A stretch of DNA of 8,377 bases from Candidatus Omnitrophota bacterium. Its GTDB lineage: Bacteria; Omnitrophota; Gorgyraeia; JAHIPI01. This document shows, piece after piece, positions 5,810-8,377 of this stretch. Positions within the stretch are counted from its first letter, which is position 1. Each line of letters opens with the position of its first letter. The DNA lies in the NCBI GenBank assembly GCA_030616695.1, contig JAUWWU010000031.1, forward strand, positions 1-8,377. The letters run 5' to 3'. The notes below the pieces were generated by a model that was given only the letters and a program-made list of their open reading frames with translations, had not been told where the DNA came from and did not search any database. Position numbers and translations under genes: made by a program.

Positions 5810-6001
5810 ATGCCGGAGTGTAATATTGCCAGGAATAAAAATATGTGTAATTGTACGTATGAACCCTGCAGCAGGAAGGGCATCTGCTGCGAGTGTCTCC
5901 TCTATCACCGGAAGAACGGCCAGCTTCCCGCCTGCTTTTTCACGGCAGCGGAAGAAAGGACATACGACCGTTCCATCGAAAACTTCGTTAAAAACCGTTA
6001 A
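5810..6001 (+). CDS. Cysteine-rich small protein, DUF6485-like
   Basis: This 63-residue protein has eight cysteines, at residues 4, 13, 15, 20, 26, 27, 29 and 42. They are arranged as [18 protein letters not shown] followed by [13 protein letters not shown] and a charged TYDRSIENF end. The pattern matches my recollection of DUF6485, a family of about 60 residues with no known function. Clustered CxC and CCxC motifs suggest zinc or iron-sulfur binding, which is inference. ATG at 5810 has an SD AAGGAG (5799-5804) with 5-nt spacing. An alternative ATG at 5781 lies in another frame and can be ignored. The nitroreductase gene starts only 5 bp after its stop, so the two are surely co-transcribed and perhaps coupled. 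Confidence 0.85.
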   Translation: MPECNIARNKNMCNCTYEPCSRKGICCECLLYHRKNGQLPACFFTAAEERTYDRSIENFVKNR

Positions 6002-6006
6002 AAGAC

Positions 6007-6558
6007 ATGGCCTTTTTGGAACTTGTAAGGACAAGAAAGAGCACAAGGAAATATTCCGCAAGGCCGGTGCCTCGCGGGGCGATAGACAGGTGCCTTGAGG
6101 CAGCGCGGCTTGCGCCTTCCGCATGTAATTCCCAGCCGTGGTATTTTATAGTCGTTGACGACCAAAAACTGAAGGACGAGCTCACCGGTAAAACGTTTTC
6201 GGGTATTTATTCGATGAACGCGTTTGTTAAGGATGCTCCCGTCCTGATCGCGGTTGTTACCGAGCGCTCAAATTATATAGCCCGTCTCGGCGGTTATTTC
6301 AAAGGCGTTCAATATAGCCTTATCGATATAGGCATAGCGTGCGAGCATCTCGTCCTTCAGGCAGAAGAAGAAAAACTTGGCACATGCTGGCTGGGATGGT
6401 TTGATGAAAAGGCCGCAAAGAGGATCCTGGGGTTGCCGAAAGATAAGAAGATAGACATAATAATAAGCATGGGCTATCCCGAAGAGGCGGCGGGCACCGA
6501 TAGGCCGAGAAAATCTTTAGAGGAGATCAGAAGATTTAATTATAGAGAAGAAGGATGA
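6007..6558 (+). CDS. Nitroreductase-family flavoprotein
   Basis: This 183-residue protein has the nitroreductase-family signatures. The N-terminal FMN-phosphate motif is RTRKSTRKY (8-16), and the conserved APSACNSQPWYF (36-47) and LGTCWLGWF lie near the middle and C-terminal part. IISMGYPEE, a typical strand and turn, comes near the end. Members are cytoplasmic FMN-dependent NAD(P)H oxidoreductases acting on nitroaromatics, quinones, flavins or other substrates; the physiological substrate cannot be read from sequence. The length is normal for the compact class. The start at 6007 has only a weak AAAAGA upstream and follows the DUF6485 stop by 5 bp, consistent with coupling. Its stop overlaps the next gene's start (ATGA at 6555-6558). 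Confidence 0.92.
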   Translation: MAFLELVRTRKSTRKYSARPVPRGAIDRCLEAARLAPSACNSQPWYFIVVDDQKLKDELTGKTFSGIYSMNAFVKDAPVLIAVVTERSNYIARLGGYFKGVQYSLIDIGIACEHLVLQAEEEKLGTCWLGWFDEKAAKRILGLPKDKKIDIIISMGYPEEAAGTDRPRKSLEEIRRFNYREEG

Positions 6559-7415
6559 ACCTGTTTTTAAAGATTTTCTTACGCATCGCCGCTTACAGTA
6601 TATTGATAGTAGGAGGCCTGTCTTTATATATATTCTTTACTTCAGTGCGGCCTCCCCGGCATATAACACCGGTCAGCCCGGTCGATCTGGGACTGGAGTA
6701 TGAAGATATCACTTTCGTCACGGAGGATAATATCCGGCTCAGCGCCTGGTTTATACCTTCTGAAAACGCCGGCGAAAAAGCTATAATCGTATGTCACGGC
6801 TATCCGGCCGACAAAGGAGACGTATTATCCTTTGCCACTTTTCTTCATGATAGCTTCAATCTGTTATTTTTTGATTTCAGGGGCATGGGTAAAAGCGAAG
6901 GCAATGTCACTACGATCGGCCGGAGAGAAGAAAAGGATTTCCTCGCAGCGGTAAAGTACCTTAAATCTAAAGGCATGGAAAAAATAGGGGCTTTCGGATT
7001 CTCGATGGGCGGCGCTGTTATAATAATGGCCAACAGTCCCGATATAGATGTCATAGTGAGCGAATCCGCATATGAGGACCTTTACTCGATGGCGCATTTA
7101 ACATATCGCAATTTCGGGGTCTTTCGGTATCCGTTTGTATATGCTACCCGATTGTGGTCGCGCCTCTTTTTAGGTATAGACCTGGCAGGTGTTTCTCCTA
7201 AAGATTCCATCAAGGATATAAAAGTCCCCGTTTTATTGATTCATAGCGAGAAGGACAGCATAATCCCCCTCAGCAATGCCTATGCCTTGAAAGAGGCGAA
7301 TCCGAAGGCAGAATTATGGATAATAGACGAAAGCGACCACGGGGGGGTGTGGGGGCTGATGCGCAGCGAATATGAAAAACGCATCCGTGATTTTTTATTG
7401 GCCGCAATGGATTGA
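6555..7415 (+). CDS. Membrane-anchored alpha/beta hydrolase
   Basis: The 286-residue product begins with a hydrophobic segment (about residues 7-29, IFLRIAAYSILIVGGLSLYI), which looks like an uncleaved N-terminal anchor. An alpha/beta hydrolase domain follows. The oxyanion-side motif is CHGYPADKG (80-88). The nucleophile elbow is GFSMG (148-152) with S150, and the likely acid and base are D234 (HSEKDSIIP) and H262 (ESDHGG). The family includes esterases, lipases and peptidases of the BAAT/serine aminopeptidase-like type; the substrate is unknown. The ATG overlaps the nitroreductase stop by 4 bp (ATGA), and AGAAGG just upstream may serve as a close SD. A run of seven G at 7341-7347 falls straight after the catalytic His codon. 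No terminator is visible after the gene. Confidence 0.88.
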   Translation: MNLFLKIFLRIAAYSILIVGGLSLYIFFTSVRPPRHITPVSPVDLGLEYEDITFVTEDNIRLSAWFIPSENAGEKAIIVCHGYPADKGDVLSFATFLHDSFNLLFFDFRGMGKSEGNVTTIGRREEKDFLAAVKYLKSKGMEKIGAFGFSMGGAVIIMANSPDIDVIVSESAYEDLYSMAHLTYRNFGVFRYPFVYATRLWSRLFLGIDLAGVSPKDSIKDIKVPVLLIHSEKDSIIPLSNAYALKEANPKAELWIIDESDHGGVWGLMRSEYEKRIRDFLLAAMD

Positions 7416-7434
7416 TTGACTACACAAAAAACAT

Positions 7435-7462
7435 TTGAAAATAAGCCGGTTTTTGCTATAAT
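7435..7462 (+). promoter_or_regulatory. Promoter of the deoxyhypusine-synthase-like gene, predicted leaderless
   Basis: TTGAAA (7435-7440), a 16-nt spacer and perfect TATAAT (7457-7462) with an extended TG at 7454-7455 form a strong promoter. ATG follows the -10 box after 9 nt, at 7472, so the expected start near 7469 leaves at most a few leader bases. No SD is present. The 56-bp gap 7416-7471 contains nothing else apparent. Confidence 0.8.
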
Positions 7463-7471
7463 CAAATCACT

Positions 7472-8377
7472 ATGAGAAAAAGAAATAGACGGCGCACAAG
7501 AGGCTGCCAGAGGCGGGAGAGCGAGTTAAGGGACGGCTTTAGAGACAGCTTACAACCCGTCAAGCCGCTTGACCTTTCAAAGGCCAAAAAGATCAATGAC
7601 CTGGTCACGCAGATGGCCTTTACTTCCTTCGGCGCAAGGAGCGTCGGGGAGGCCGCCGACGTCTTTTATAAAATGGCAAAGGATAAGGACTGCTTTGTGG
7701 TTCTTACGCTTTCGGGCGCTTTGACCGTCGCGAAAATGGGGCTGGTCATCTGCGAGATGATAGACAATAAGCTTGTGGATGCCGTTGTGTCCACCGGGGC
7801 CTTGATGGCCCACGGGTTTGTCGAAGCAACCGGGATGTTGCATTTCAAATATAAAAAAGATATGGACGACGAAAAGCTGTATCGCGCCGGCTATAACAGG
7901 ATTTACGACACTATCGAACTGGAAAAGAATCTGGATGATGTAGAGGCCATAATGAGGAAGGTCCTTGACGGCATAGGCAGGGATAAGGTGCTTTCAAGCA
8001 GGTTTTTGAACGAAAAACTGGGCGAGTATTTAGCGAAGAACGCAAAAGGCCGCGGCATATTAAAAAGCGCCTATTTAAAAAAGATGCCTGTTTTTATCCC
8101 GGCTTATACGGATTCCGAACTGGGGCTGGACCTGGCGATTTATAACAGGGCCGCGAAGGCCAACGGAGAGAAGCCGTTCCGCTTTGACCCGTTTCTGGAT
8201 CTGGAGGATTTTGCGGAGCTGATAAGGCGGCAGAAAAGGCTGGGGATTTTCACAGTAGGCGGCGGCGTGCCGAGAAATTGGGCGCAACAGGCCGCACCCT
8301 ATTTAGATATAATCGGAAAGCGCCTTAAAACGGGAGGTGCTTTCAAGCGTTACCAATGCGGCGTAAGGATCTGTCCG
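7472..8377 (+). CDS. Deoxyhypusine-synthase-family protein, 3'-truncated
   Basis: The frame is open from ATG at 7472 to the window edge, 302 codons without a stop. The sequence has DHS-family blocks: LTLSGALTVAKMGLVICEMI (78-97), VVSTGALMAHGFVE (105-118), YNRIYDTIELEKNLDDVE (141-158), VFIPAYTDSELGLDL (207-221) and FTVGGGVPRNW (270-280). In eukaryotes and archaea the family makes deoxyhypusine on eIF5A from spermidine and NAD. Bacteria have no eIF5A, so a role in polyamine synthesis (for example homospermidine-type chemistry) or another modification is more likely. The catalytic-lysine region (WGK block) lies beyond the edge and cannot be checked. The N terminus is very basic (MRKRNRRRTRG). 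No other Met occurs before residue 48, and the promoter 9 nt upstream supports this start. Confidence 0.88.
   Translation, partial: MRKRNRRRTRGCQRRESELRDGFRDSLQPVKPLDLSKAKKINDLVTQMAFTSFGARSVGEAADVFYKMAKDKDCFVVLTLSGALTVAKMGLVICEMIDNKLVDAVVSTGALMAHGFVEATGMLHFKYKKDMDDEKLYRAGYNRIYDTIELEKNLDDVEAIMRKVLDGIGRDKVLSSRFLNEKLGEYLAKNAKGRGILKSAYLKKMPVFIPAYTDSELGLDLAIYNRAAKANGEKPFRFDPFLDLEDFAELIRRQKRLGIFTVGGGVPRNWAQQAAPYLDIIGKRLKTGGAFKRYQCGVRICP

Noticed and set aside
7424..7456. A-rich/T-rich complementarity (CAAAAAAC with GTTTTTG) after the hydrolase gene, considered as a terminator
   Set aside because: The stem is weak and AT-only, overlaps the next promoter and lacks a terminal T tract.
1..8377. Search for mobile elements, CRISPR arrays, tRNA/rRNA genes, toxin-antitoxin or defence cassettes
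   Set aside because: I found no transposase or integrase, no spaced direct repeats, no tRNA cloverleaf and no recognisable defence gene; gaps over 100 bp exist only at 1189-1439 and 1641-1771, both explained by regulatory elements.

Overview
The window looks like ordinary bacterial chromosome from a poorly characterised lineage. It has sigma70-type promoters, Shine-Dalgarno (SD) sites, tight operons and moderate GC, with frequent AGG/AGA (Arg) and ATA (Ile) codons. The gene mix includes a Ski2-like helicase, a stand-alone GMP-synthase-type ATP pyrophosphatase, a DUF6485 protein and a deoxyhypusine-synthase-like protein. That mix would suit a candidate-phylum bacterium such as Omnitrophota, but this is a guess from gene content and not a phylogenetic result. 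I see no IS element, CRISPR array, phage gene, tRNA or rRNA.

Layout. (1) Positions 2-1188 (+): the 3' part of a multi-pass permease of the DUF318/ArsP type, followed by a small CPRC thioredoxin-like protein. (2) 1259-1689 (+): a self-contained cold-shock unit with a near-consensus promoter, a leader of about 146 nt, the cold-shock gene and a strong intrinsic terminator. The leader holds mutually exclusive pairings and a possible 22-codon upstream ORF whose stop overlaps the cold-shock start (TAATG). (3) 1719-3805 (+): a promoter and a three-gene operon coding for a GMP-synthase-like ATP-PPase, a kinase-fold protein that appears to lack the catalytic Asp, and a small membrane protein. (4) 3811-5709 (-): a Ski2/HelY-like helicase, convergent with the previous operon with only 5 bp between stop codons. 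(5) 5755-7415 (+): DUF6485 Cys-rich protein, nitroreductase and membrane-anchored alpha/beta hydrolase, tightly packed and divergent from the helicase. (6) 7435-8377 (+): a promoter and a deoxyhypusine-synthase-family gene that runs off the window. This last gene is open to the window edge, so it has no stop codon here.

The most distinctive signals are regulatory. The helicase and the deoxyhypusine-synthase-like gene both have TATAAT exactly 9 nt before ATG and no SD site, so both are predicted to be leaderless or nearly so. Other genes here carry clear SD sites. The cold-shock leader combines the upstream ORF, competing stems and a T8 tract after a weak hairpin. No coherent new defence or metabolic system is evident; the functional links proposed between neighbours are inferences.
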